A program made the position numbers and the translations under genes. A model generated the notes under the pieces. It was not told the origin of the DNA. It saw nothing but the letters and a program-made list of their open reading frames with translations, and did not search any database. A DNA stretch of 37,898 nt from Verrucomicrobiota bacterium. GTDB lineage: Bacteria > Verrucomicrobiota > Verrucomicrobiia > Limisphaerales > JAHDYP01. The stretch covers positions 1 to 37,898 of the forward strand of contig JAHDYP010000053.1 in the NCBI GenBank assembly GCA_023383055.1, given 5' to 3'. Positions 1 through 7,494 of the stretch are shown here, one piece after another. Within the stretch, counting starts at the first letter, position 1. Each line of letters begins with the position of its first letter.

Positions 1-19
1 GATGGTCGGCGCGCGGTTG

Positions 20-787
20 TCAGCCGGGTCGGCGTGGCGGGCGGTTGAAGGCGACGGCATCCTCATACCGGACGCCGTGGCCGCCGAAGATATCCAGCGC
101 GGAGCCGATGGTCAGATCGACCCGGCCGCGGCCGGTTGTGGTCACCGCGATCAGGTCGTCCAGGGATCGTGCGCCACCGGCGTAGGTGGCGGGGAGGGGG
201 GAACCGCCGGCCAATTGTGCAACCAGCTCGAGGTCGACCCCGCGGCAGAGTCCTTCGACGTCCACCGCATGAACGAGGAACTCGGCGCAGTAGTTCGCCA
301 ATTGCGCGAGGGTGGTGGCGGTGACGGACAGTCCGGTGAATTGCTGCCAGCGGTTGGTGACCACCCAGTAGGCGTCGTCGCGTTTACGACAGCTCAGATC
401 GAGCACGAGGCGTTGTTTGCCGACCTGTTGGGAGAGCCGGGTGAGCCGGTCCAAGTCGAGCTGTCCGTCCCGGAAGATCCACGAGGTGACAATCACATGG
501 GAAGCGCCGGCATCGAGCCATGCGCCGGCGTTATCCGCGGTGATTCCACCGCCCACCTGGAGCCCGCCCGGATAGGCGGCCAGCGCCTGTCGGGCCGGGG
601 CTTCGTTTCCCGGTCCGAGCATGATCACGTGCCCGCCATGGAGTCCGTCACGCCGGTAGAGGTCGGCAAACCAGGCCGCGGGGCGGTCGGAGACGAAGTT
701 CGTGCGGAGCTCGCCCGGGGCGCCGAGGGTGCCGCCCACGATTTGTTTTACTTTGCCTTCGTGGAGGTCGATGCAGGGTCTGAACAT
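20..787 (-). CDS. hisA: Phosphoribosylformimino-5-aminoimidazole carboxamide ribotide isomerase, eukaryote-like type
   Basis: Cytosolic (beta/alpha)8-barrel isomerase of histidine biosynthesis (ProFAR to PRFAR). The 255-residue product opens with MFRPCIDLHEGKVKQIVG, placing the expected catalytic Asp at residue 7, and continues with GGHVIMLG, QVGGGI, ASHVIVTS, RLVLDLSCRK (second acidic position), FLVHAVDVEG, TYAGG and VTIGSALDIFGG-like phosphate-binding loops. These blocks read like the plant/fungal HIS6 form rather than the usual proteobacterial HisA. The ATG at 787 is chosen because homology begins exactly there; a longer reading frame upstream lies inside the preceding gene. The start overlaps the 3' end of the NADH dehydrogenase gene by 40 nt, so the two are probably co-transcribed. 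No other his genes are visible. Family assignment is firm; the eukaryote-like affinity is from recognition of motifs, not a tree. Confidence 0.93.
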   Translation of the reverse strand: MFRPCIDLHEGKVKQIVGGTLGAPGELRTNFVSDRPAAWFADLYRRDGLHGGHVIMLGPGNEAPARQALAAYPGGLQVGGGITADNAGAWLDAGASHVIVTSWIFRDGQLDLDRLTRLSQQVGKQRLVLDLSCRKRDDAYWVVTNRWQQFTGLSVTATTLAQLANYCAEFLVHAVDVEGLCRGVDLELVAQLAGGSPLPATYAGGARSLDDLIAVTTTGRGRVDLTIGSALDIFGGHGVRYEDAVAFNRPPRRPG

Positions 788-2097
788 GAGTCGGGTTGGG
801 TTGAATCGCCGCGGTTTGAGGGTCGATCCAGGCCGGTGATGATCCGTGCGCCGCGTTTGTAGGTCAAGTAGGAGTAGATCCACTGGAGCAGGACCGACAG
901 CCGGTTGTCGAAGCCGATGAGGAAGATCAGGTGGACGAACAGCCAGCCGATCCATGCCAGGTAACCGGTCAGTTCGAGCGCCCCGATTTTTGCCACCGCC
1001 GCCGACCGGCCGATGGTCGCCATCGTCCCCTTGTCCACATAAGTGAATGCGGGTCGCGCAGCGAGGGAGTTTGCGCGTGATAGGTCGGCCAGTTCGCGGG
1101 TGACGATCCGGGCGACGTGCCGCGCCATTTGCATGGCTGCCGGTGAGACGCCGGGCACGGGCTGACCCCGGGGATTCAACACGAGCGCCAGGTCGCCAAT
1201 GGCAAACACCTCGGGATGCCCGGGGACGCTCAGGTCCGGGTTCACCTTGACCCGGCCGGCGCGGTCCAGTTCCACGCCCAGGCTTGCCGTGACCGGGTGA
1301 GCCCGCACGCCCGCCGCCCAGATCATGGTATCCGCTGCGATGGTCATTCCTCCTTCGAGTTCCATCCGGCCATGCGTCATCTGTTTGACCGGGGCGGAAG
1401 TGAGCACCTCGACGCCGAGCCGTTCGAGGTGACGCCGCGCGCTGGTGGAGAGACGTTCCGGGAGGTGCGAGAGAATGCGGGGGGTGGCCTCGATCAACAC
1501 GATGCGGGCCTGGGTGGGGTCGATCTGGCGGAAATCGCGGCGGAGGACATGGCGCGACAGTTCGGCGAAGGCTCCGGCCAGTTCGACGCCGGTGGGTCCG
1601 CCGCCGACGACCGCGATGGTCATGAGCCGCTGGCGGGCGACAGGATCCGGTTCATTTTCCGCCCGTTCGAACGCCAGCAGCACGTTTCGCCGGATGGCGA
1701 GGGCGTCGTCCAGGGTTTTGAGTCCCGGAGCGCACTCGGCCCATTCGGGATGGCCGAAATAGCTGGTGACGCCGCCCAGCGCCAGCACCAGGTAATCGTA
1801 GTGGAGCCGGCCGCCATCGAGCACCACCTCGCGATCCGCCAGGTGCACCTCCCGCACCGTGTCGAACCGCACGGACACATTTCGGTGGTCGGCCAGGATC
1901 GTGCGAATCGGTTCGGCAATGTCCGGGGCCGACAGGCCTGCGGTGGCGACCTGGTAAAGCAGCGGCTGAAACAGGTGATGGTTTTGCCGGTCCACGCAGG
2001 TGATCCGGGCCGACGGATGCCGGAACGCCTGGCAAAAGGTCAGGCCGCCAAACCCGGCGCCCAGCACCACCACATGTGCATCAGATGTTCCACCCAT
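748..2097 (-). CDS. ndh: Type II NADH:quinone oxidoreductase (NDH-2), FAD-dependent
   Basis: Single-subunit, non-proton-pumping NADH dehydrogenase that passes electrons to the quinone pool at the inner face of the membrane. From the ATG at 2097 the protein is 449 residues. It begins with the FAD-binding dinucleotide fold (VVVLGAGFGG), has HHLFQPLLYQVATAGLS typical of NDH-2, a second Rossmann motif (IAVVGGGPTGVELAGAFAE) for NADH, and the late FAD motif VFAIGDLA. The C-terminus (LAWIGWLFVHLIFLIGF...) is hydrophobic and likely membrane-associating. An in-frame ATG exists at 2172, but the added 25 residues do not resemble the family. The stop lies inside the hisA start region on the same strand. 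Divergent from the GNAT-like gene at 2249, so 2098-2248 should hold both promoters; I could not define them. Confidence 0.92.
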   Translation of the reverse strand: MGGTSDAHVVVLGAGFGGLTFCQAFRHPSARITCVDRQNHHLFQPLLYQVATAGLSAPDIAEPIRTILADHRNVSVRFDTVREVHLADREVVLDGGRLHYDYLVLALGGVTSYFGHPEWAECAPGLKTLDDALAIRRNVLLAFERAENEPDPVARQRLMTIAVVGGGPTGVELAGAFAELSRHVLRRDFRQIDPTQARIVLIEATPRILSHLPERLSTSARRHLERLGVEVLTSAPVKQMTHGRMELEGGMTIAADTMIWAAGVRAHPVTASLGVELDRAGRVKVNPDLSVPGHPEVFAIGDLALVLNPRGQPVPGVSPAAMQMARHVARIVTRELADLSRANSLAARPAFTYVDKGTMATIGRSAAVAKIGALELTGYLAWIGWLFVHLIFLIGFDNRLSVLLQWIYSYLTYKRGARIITGLDRPSNRGDSTQPDSCSDPASTSTKAK

Positions 2098-2248
2098 AGG
2101 CTCATAGGGTAACCTATCCACGGGAAATGCAAGGCTCCAAGGCTCCGCCGGGATTGACTCCCGCGGGTTCATTGGGCAGAACTCCCGCCATGCGATCGAT
2201 TGACACCCATTCGGGCCGGGCCACGGCCAACCGCCGCCGGCCCCGCGT

Positions 2249-3388
2249 ATGAGTGCCTCTATCCGGGTTGAGCCGCTGAGTCGCTCGCCGAGGGATGTGG
2301 CGCGGTTCCTGAACGTCGCTTACGGGATTTACCGCGAGGATTCGAACTGGGTGGCGCCGCTTTTGATGGATTTGAAGAAGGTGTTTCTCGATCGAAACCC
2401 CTTTTTCGAGCACGCCTCCATGCAGCTTTGGGTGGCCGTGCGGGAGGGGCGCGACGTGGGCCGGATTGCCGCCATCGAAGATCGTTCCTTCAACTTGCGA
2501 CAACCGATTTCCTCCGCTTATTTCGGCTTCTTCGAGTCCATCGAGTCGGTCGAAGTCAGTGATGCCCTGTTTCGGGCGGCGACGCGGTGGGCCACGGAAC
2601 GTGGGCATGTAAGGCTGTTGGGACCGATGAACCCGTCGAGCAACGACGAATGCGGTTTGTTGGTTGAGGGCTTCGATCGTGAGCCGGTTTTCATGATGCC
2701 TTACAACCCGCGCTATTACCTCGATCTGGTCACGCGCGCCGGTTTTCAGAAAAGCAAGGATCTCATCGCCTTCGACATCGACCTGCGGCAAACTCCCATG
2801 CAGCGGCTCGAACGCGTGGCCGCCCGTTACGCCAAACGCCAGTCCGACATCCGGTTCCGACCCGTTCGCCGCAAGACCCTCCGCGCCGACCTCGCCAAGG
2901 TGAAGGAGATCTACAATGAAGCCTGGGACGATAACTGGGGCTTTGTGCCGATGACGGACGGGGAGATCGATTTCATGGCCGAACGCCTCAAGCCGATGCT
3001 GGCCGAGGGCCTGGTCTGGCTTGCGGAAACCGAGCGGGAACCGGTTGGTTTCCTGCTGGCGATGCCCGATTTCAATGAGTCGCTCAAGCCGCTTCGCGGG
3101 CGGTTGTTGAGCCCGGGGCTGTTTCGCTTTTTGCCTTACCTTTTCCAATGGAAAACGCCCGCCACGGTCCGGGTCGTCGTGCTGGGGGTGAAAGAAGCCT
3201 ACCGGAATCGTGGGATCGAGTCGGTCATGCTGGTCGAAGGACTCAGAACCGGTTTTCGGCTCGGGTTCACCGGTTGTGAGGCCTCCTGGATCCTTGAGGA
3301 CAATCTGAATGTTCGCCGGGTGATTGAGCTTTTCGGCGGCACGCCTTACAAGACCTATCGCATCTACGAGCGGTCGATTGCCCACTGA
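2249..3388 (+). CDS. GNAT-fold acyltransferase-like protein (YghO-like)
   Basis: A 379-residue soluble protein resembling the YghO-type group of GNAT-superfamily proteins, whose substrate is unknown. Visible hallmarks are an N-terminal FLNVAYGIYREDSNWVAPL segment, the central block LGPMNPSSNDECGLLVEGFD, PYNPRYYLDLVTRAGF, and a C-terminal acetyl-CoA-fold part with EAYRNRGIESVMLVEGL (degenerate R/QxxGxG/A-like pyrophosphate loop) and WILEDNLNVRRVIELFGG. The terminal segment ending in TYRIYERSI is typical of these proteins. The ATG at 2249 starts the homology. It stands alone on the plus strand, followed by a 176-nt gap with no coding potential. A weak inverted repeat (7-bp arms at 3388-3394 and 3404-3410) follows the stop without a T-run. 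Function beyond the fold is not inferable. Confidence 0.75.
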   Translation: MSASIRVEPLSRSPRDVARFLNVAYGIYREDSNWVAPLLMDLKKVFLDRNPFFEHASMQLWVAVREGRDVGRIAAIEDRSFNLRQPISSAYFGFFESIESVEVSDALFRAATRWATERGHVRLLGPMNPSSNDECGLLVEGFDREPVFMMPYNPRYYLDLVTRAGFQKSKDLIAFDIDLRQTPMQRLERVAARYAKRQSDIRFRPVRRKTLRADLAKVKEIYNEAWDDNWGFVPMTDGEIDFMAERLKPMLAEGLVWLAETEREPVGFLLAMPDFNESLKPLRGRLLSPGLFRFLPYLFQWKTPATVRVVVLGVKEAYRNRGIESVMLVEGLRTGFRLGFTGCEASWILEDNLNVRRVIELFGGTPYKTYRIYERSIAH

Positions 3389-3504
3389 CGCCGGCCCTCC
3401 AACCCGGCGTGGCTGGTGGAGGTTGATTCCAGTTCCGCGGGTCCCCGAGATCCGGGGGTTTAACCCATTGAAGTTCAGTCGCATAGTTCGGGGCTCAAGA
3501 AATT

Positions 3505-3534
3505 TTGAGGGATTTGGCCCGCGGCGGCGTATGC
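3505..3534 (+). promoter_or_regulatory. Putative promoter copy A of a metal regulon (upstream of the Cys-rich protein)
   Basis: A 30-nt block beginning TTGAGGG and ending CGGCGTATGC, with the same 23-nt offset between TTGAGGG and CGTATGC as in the block at 11502-11531. By eye 24 of 30 positions match between the two copies, including the final 10-mer exactly. It ends 30 nt before the ATG at 3565. It could be read as an ECF-type promoter (GAGGG...CGTATG) or a sigma70-like one with extended CG-TATGC -10. Promoter activity is inferred. Confidence 0.5.
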
Positions 3535-3564
3535 CCTGCAACGAACGATCAAATCAATCGAACT

Positions 3565-4026
3565 ATGAGAAATCTTAAATCACTGACCGTGCTGGTGCTC
3601 ACTGGAGCTTTTCTCGCCGCGCCGATGGGCGTGTTGGCTCAAGGCAAAGCCAAGAGCGAAAAGGCCAAACCCTATCCCCTTGACGTGTGTGCCGTCTCTG
3701 GGGAAGCCCTGGGGGGTGACCACGGCGAACCGTATGTATTCGTAGTCGATGGCAGGGAAATCCAGCTCTGCTGCAAATCGTGCCAGAAGGACTTCGACAA
3801 GAACAAGGCCAGCATCCTGGCCAAGGTGGATGCCGCCGCCAAGAAAGTGAAACCGTATAAGCCCGAGACCTGCCTGGTTTCCGACGAGAAACTGGGGGGG
3901 ATGGGTGAGCCTTACGTTTTCATCCGCAAGGGCCAGGAAGTGAAGCTCTGCTGCAAAGGTTGCCTGAAGGAATTCAACAAAGATCAGGCTGCGTATCTGA
4001 AGAAGCTCGAGACCGCCTCGAAATAG
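3565..4026 (+). CDS. Secreted protein with two tandem Cys-rich (TRASH/YHS-like) metal-binding repeats
   Basis: 153 residues. The N-terminus (MRNLKSLTVLVLTGAFLAAP...LAQ) is a classical signal peptide with likely cleavage after residue 26, so the mature protein is periplasmic. Two repeats follow, about residues 37-90 and 98-150, each of the form C-x-V-S-x-E-x-LGG-GEPYVF-x5-8-LCCKxCxKxF. Cysteines lie at 42, 69, 70, 73 and at 103, 129, 130, 133, giving two four-Cys sites with a CCxxC core, resembling TRASH/YHS-type heavy-metal domains. The ATG at 3565 is preferred over the upstream in-frame start because it begins the signal peptide. It lies 150 nt upstream of the RND efflux genes and has the same promoter-like block as the anti-sigma gene. 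A periplasmic copper/heavy-metal chaperone or buffer is inferred; metal identity is unknown. Confidence 0.8.
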   Translation: MRNLKSLTVLVLTGAFLAAPMGVLAQGKAKSEKAKPYPLDVCAVSGEALGGDHGEPYVFVVDGREIQLCCKSCQKDFDKNKASILAKVDAAAKKVKPYKPETCLVSDEKLGGMGEPYVFIRKGQEVKLCCKGCLKEFNKDQAAYLKKLETASK

Positions 4027-4068
4027 CGCGCGGGCGCCCCATCCCGGCGCCATTTACCCTCGGACAGG

Positions 4069-4098
4069 CGTCCCGCGGACCGAGGCATCCGCGGGACG
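4069..4098 (+). terminator. Strong hairpin between the Cys-rich gene and the efflux operon
   Basis: Perfect 11-bp inverted repeat CGTCCCGCGGA / TCCGCGGGACG with an 8-nt loop (4080-4087). There is no T-run after it, so it is not a canonical intrinsic terminator; it may be a partial terminator, an mRNA processing or stabilising structure, or part of the leader of the downstream operon. Confidence 0.4.
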
Positions 4099-4176
4099 GC
4101 CGTTCCCGTTTCGTGGGCCGTTGATACCGACGCAGTGCGGGTATTCTCTGTCCGGAGCCCAATTCACACCTGTAAC

Positions 4177-5526
4177 ATGTCCGCCACCCGTATCGATTTC
4201 CCGCCGCGGAATCACAACCGGATCGGCCTGTGCCTGTTCGCGCTGCTCGGTTTGGTTGCGAACCCCGGCACGCTTGCCCGGGAACTGTCGACAAACCGGG
4301 TCCGGTTGACCCCCGCCTACATCAATTCCCTCAGCGAAGAACTCCGCACCAACCATCCGGCTTTACAGGCTGCGCGCGCGCAAGCCGAGGCCGCCCGATC
4401 GGGGGTCGAGGGGGTTCGCACCTGGGAAGATCCGATGTTCACCGTGGGAGGAATGTTCGCCGAAGAGATGATGCGGGCGGACGACGGCGATCTCATTTAC
4501 GGGATTGAACAGAAGCTGCCCTTGTTCGGCCGCCCGAAGCTGGCGCGGGCCGTTGCCGAAGCCGAATGGGAAACCGAGCAAGCGAGGGCGGACTACGAGT
4601 TTCAATCACGCCGCCGCGACCTGGCCCAGGCGCTATTCCGGGCGGCCCTGGCCAGCCAAACCGTCCTCGTGGGCTCCGAAGACCTGGCCTGGCTGGAGCG
4701 CATGACCCAGCTGGCCGAACAACGCTACCGCACCGGGGAAGGCACGCTCGTCGATTTTCTCCGCCTCCAGAATGAACAGGAGATGCGGGCGGACCGACTC
4801 CGGACCGATCGGCGCCAACTCGAGCACGAACACCTGGTGCTCAATCGTCTCCTGAATCGTGATCTCACCTCCCCCTGGCCGACATTCGAGCTGCCTCCCG
4901 TTGCCGGCCCGGTCGCTTACACTCCGCGGCTGGTCGAACTCGCTCTGCGGTTCGAGCCCGGGCTTCGGGTTCGCCGCCAGGCCATCGAGCAGGCCCGGTC
5001 GATGGCGCGGATGGTTGAGCGCGAGCGGTTCCCCGAGATTGTTCTCGGAGCCAGGGGCCGCAATTACAGTGGCGACGGCGATTTTCGTTCGGCCGAGGTC
5101 ATGCTCGGCTTCACGTTGCCGTGGGGGAACGCCGGGAAATACCGGGCTGATCGCGAGCGGGCGGAGGCACTCGCCCGGACCGTGGAGCAGGCGGCGGCGG
5201 ACGACATGCTTGAACTGCAGGAGGAGATCCACCTGCTCACCGTCCGCATCGATGCCGCCCGTCGCGAAGCCCTGCTTTACCAGGAGCAGATCGTCCCGCG
5301 CTCCGAACGCGCCCTCGAGAGTTCCCAGGCCGCCTGGATCGCCAATCGCGGGATGTTCCTCGACGTCATGGACGCCCGCCGCATGCTGCTCGAAGCCCGG
5401 TTGCTGCAAGCCCGCGCCCAGACCGAGCAGTACGATCAGCTGTCGGACCTGGTGCTCTGCTGCGGGCTGGGCGATCTCGAGGCGCTCGAGATGCTCGAAG
5501 CGGCTCCCGCGTCCCCGACCCCATAG
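4177..5526 (+). CDS. TolC-family outer-membrane factor of heavy-metal RND efflux system (CusC/CzcC-like)
   Basis: 449-residue outer-membrane channel subunit that would carry metal ions from the RND pump across the outer membrane. A signal peptide is visible (IGLCLFALLGLVANPGTLARE, about residues 14-34). The mature part shows the duplicated coiled-coil pattern of outer-membrane efflux proteins: HPALQAARAQAEAARSGVEGVRTWEDPMF, GIEQKLPLFGRPKLARAVAEAE, then in the second half VRRQAIEQARSM, TLPWGNAGKYRADRERAEA and QYDQL near the end. The ATG at 4177 is chosen as it precedes the signal peptide; an in-frame GTG-type start at 4135 is possible. No lipobox is seen. It is followed after 3 nt by the adaptor gene, a tight operon. 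CzcC/CusC versus generic TolC cannot be separated by sequence alone; context makes it metal-related. Confidence 0.88.
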   Translation: MSATRIDFPPRNHNRIGLCLFALLGLVANPGTLARELSTNRVRLTPAYINSLSEELRTNHPALQAARAQAEAARSGVEGVRTWEDPMFTVGGMFAEEMMRADDGDLIYGIEQKLPLFGRPKLARAVAEAEWETEQARADYEFQSRRRDLAQALFRAALASQTVLVGSEDLAWLERMTQLAEQRYRTGEGTLVDFLRLQNEQEMRADRLRTDRRQLEHEHLVLNRLLNRDLTSPWPTFELPPVAGPVAYTPRLVELALRFEPGLRVRRQAIEQARSMARMVERERFPEIVLGARGRNYSGDGDFRSAEVMLGFTLPWGNAGKYRADRERAEALARTVEQAAADDMLELQEEIHLLTVRIDAARREALLYQEQIVPRSERALESSQAAWIANRGMFLDVMDARRMLLEARLLQARAQTEQYDQLSDLVLCCGLGDLEALEMLEAAPASPTP

Positions 5527-5529
5527 GCT

Positions 5530-7449
5530 ATGAAACCCAAGCTGATTGCCGGCGCCGTCGTTCTGCTCGCGCTCGTGCTTCTGGTCCTGCTGGCCAATCG
5601 GGGTTGCGGCTCGAGTCACAACCACGACACCGCCTCGGCTTCCGGAGCGCCGGCCGGCGTTTACTCCTGCCCCATGCATCCGCAGATCCGGCAGCCCGAG
5701 TTCGGGCAATGCCCCCTCTGCGGCATGGACCTCGTGCCCATCGCCGCCGATCCCGAGGGGGAGTCGGAGGAGGCGGGATTGCCGGTGCTCAAGGTGAGCC
5801 GTCGCGCCGCCGCCCTCATGGAGATTCAAACCGCAACCGTCGAACGCCGGCCGGCGCGGGCCGAGAGGCGTTTCCTGGGCAAGTTCGTTTACGACGAGAC
5901 CCGGCTTCACGACGTTACGGTCCGCGCCGAAGGCCAGCTCGAGCGGCTCTTTGTCAATTACACCGGCGTCCCCGTGCGCAAAGGGGAACACCTCGCGGAA
6001 ATCTACAGCCCCGACTTCTACTCGGCCGCCCGCGATTTGCTCATTGCCCGCTCCGACGCGAGCGATCCCGTCGCGCTTGAGGCCGCGCGGCACAAGCTGC
6101 ACCTGCTCAATGTCACCGCCGCGCAGGTCGAGGCCATCCTCGAGTCGGGCCAGGCGGCGGAGAACTTCACGCTTTACAGTCCCGTGGCCGGCGTGATCAC
6201 CCGGTTGGACCTGCGCCAGGGATCCTGGATCATGAAAGGCCAGCGCCTGGCCCAGATCGCCGACATCACCTCGCTCTGGGTGCTGCTCGACGCCTACGAA
6301 TCCGACATCGCCCTCATCCATTACGGACAGCAGGTGGGGCTCGAGGTTCCCGCTTTGCCCGGGCGATCGTTCACCGGATTTGTCGCCTACGTTGCTCCTG
6401 ATCTCGACGAACGCACGCGCACCATCAAAGTCCGGCTCAACGTCCCCAACCCCGACGGCCGGCTGCGTCCCGGCATGTTCGCACAGGCTCTGCTCCAGAT
6501 CCCGCTCACTGCCACCGGCGATGCCTATGGTCCGGATCTGGCCGGCAGATTCATCTGCCCCATGCACCCCGAGATCACCGGCGCCAGCGCCGAGCCGTGC
6601 TCGATCTGCAACATGGCGCTCGAGCCCGCCGGTGCTCTGGACCCGATCCACGACCTCACCGGACTCGTGCCGCCACTGGTCATCCCCGCCACGGCGCCGC
6701 TCATCACCGGCCGGCGCGCCGTGGTTTATGTCCAACTGCCCGGTCAGGAGCGTCCCACCTTCGAGGGCCGTAATGTCACGCTTGGCCCCCGCGTGGGCGA
6801 TCATTATCTGGTCCTCGACGGTCTCGAGGAGGGGGAAAGGGTCGTCACCCATGGCAACTTCAAAATCGACAGCGAACTTCAGATTCGCGGCCGCCCCAGC
6901 ATGATGTCACCTCCCTCGGATACGCATGCCACGGCCCCAAACCGTCCCGCTGCCGTCCAGGTTGCCGGCCCTGCCGCTGCCGGTCCGATCGACGGCGTGC
7001 CACCGGCTTTCGGCCAGTGGCTTGCCTCCGTGGTTGGCGATTATCTGCGGCTCGTGGACCGGTTGGCTGCCGATGATCCGACCCAGGCCAGGGTCGCCGC
7101 GTCGGCCATGGACGAGCGCCTGCCTGGAGCCGATGACACTCTGCTGACTCCGGATGCCGTGGAAGCGTGGGGGAGCATCGCCGCCGGTCTCCGTGAAGCC
7201 CTTGCTCCCATGCGCAACGCGGAGGAGATCGGCGTCCTGCGCGAACAACTGGTGCCGCTGACCCGTTACGTTGAACACGCCGTCATCGGCTTCAGCGCGG
7301 GCCAGGTGGATACCCTTTACCGGGCGCATTGCCCGATGGCTTTCGGGAATCGCGGGGCGGACTGGCTGCAAGCCGCCGAGGAGATCACCAATCCGTACTT
7401 TGGCGCAAAGATGTTCCGTTGCGGCGACATCGTCGGCCGGCTCCCGTGA
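5530..7449 (+). CDS. cusB: CusB/CzcB-like RND periplasmic adaptor with extra metal-binding modules
   Basis: 639-residue membrane-fusion protein. Residues 4-22 form an N-terminal membrane anchor followed by a His-containing linker. A heavy-metal-binding domain with YSCPMHP...CPLCGMDLVP lies at about 45-70. The CusB core (barrel-sandwich: RAEGQLERLFVNYTGVPVRKGEHLAEIYSPDF; hairpin; SPVAGVITRLDLRQGSWIMKG; beta-barrel) spans about 85-330. A second, shorter heavy-metal-binding domain (FICPMHPE...CSICNMALEP) is inserted at about 340-367, before the membrane-proximal region. The C-terminal 140 residues resemble DUF3347 (YRAHCPMAFGNRGADWLQ, NPYFGAKMFRCGDI, from about 597), a module known from copper-related proteins. 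Overall function, substrate loading and bridging pump to channel, follows from the family; three metal modules in one adaptor make copper/silver the likeliest cargo (inference). Confidence 0.9.
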   Translation: MKPKLIAGAVVLLALVLLVLLANRGCGSSHNHDTASASGAPAGVYSCPMHPQIRQPEFGQCPLCGMDLVPIAADPEGESEEAGLPVLKVSRRAAALMEIQTATVERRPARAERRFLGKFVYDETRLHDVTVRAEGQLERLFVNYTGVPVRKGEHLAEIYSPDFYSAARDLLIARSDASDPVALEAARHKLHLLNVTAAQVEAILESGQAAENFTLYSPVAGVITRLDLRQGSWIMKGQRLAQIADITSLWVLLDAYESDIALIHYGQQVGLEVPALPGRSFTGFVAYVAPDLDERTRTIKVRLNVPNPDGRLRPGMFAQALLQIPLTATGDAYGPDLAGRFICPMHPEITGASAEPCSICNMALEPAGALDPIHDLTGLVPPLVIPATAPLITGRRAVVYVQLPGQERPTFEGRNVTLGPRVGDHYLVLDGLEEGERVVTHGNFKIDSELQIRGRPSMMSPPSDTHATAPNRPAAVQVAGPAAAGPIDGVPPAFGQWLASVVGDYLRLVDRLAADDPTQARVAASAMDERLPGADDTLLTPDAVEAWGSIAAGLREALAPMRNAEEIGVLREQLVPLTRYVEHAVIGFSAGQVDTLYRAHCPMAFGNRGADWLQAAEEITNPYFGAKMFRCGDIVGRLP

Positions 7450-7494
7450 CCTGGGTTTTTGGCGCCCCTTAACGCACAACCCTCAACCTTTCCA

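Noticed and set aside
2..862. Plus-strand 286-codon open frame opposite hisA
   Set aside because: Shadow of the hisA/ndh reading frames in high-GC DNA; no domain resemblance, while the minus strand encodes clear HisA.
2114..3541. Minus-strand 475-codon frame opposite the GNAT-like gene
   Set aside because: Composition (many His/Gln/Pro/Arg) is typical of antisense frames and the plus strand has a recognisable family.
4121..4147. Third copy of the metal promoter before cusC (TTGATA...TATTCT)
   Set aside because: Spacing is 4 nt shorter than in the two matching copies and the conserved CGGCGTATGC is absent; at best a separate weak promoter.
4633..6852. Minus-strand 739-codon frame
   Set aside because: Antisense of cusC/cusB; no family motifs.
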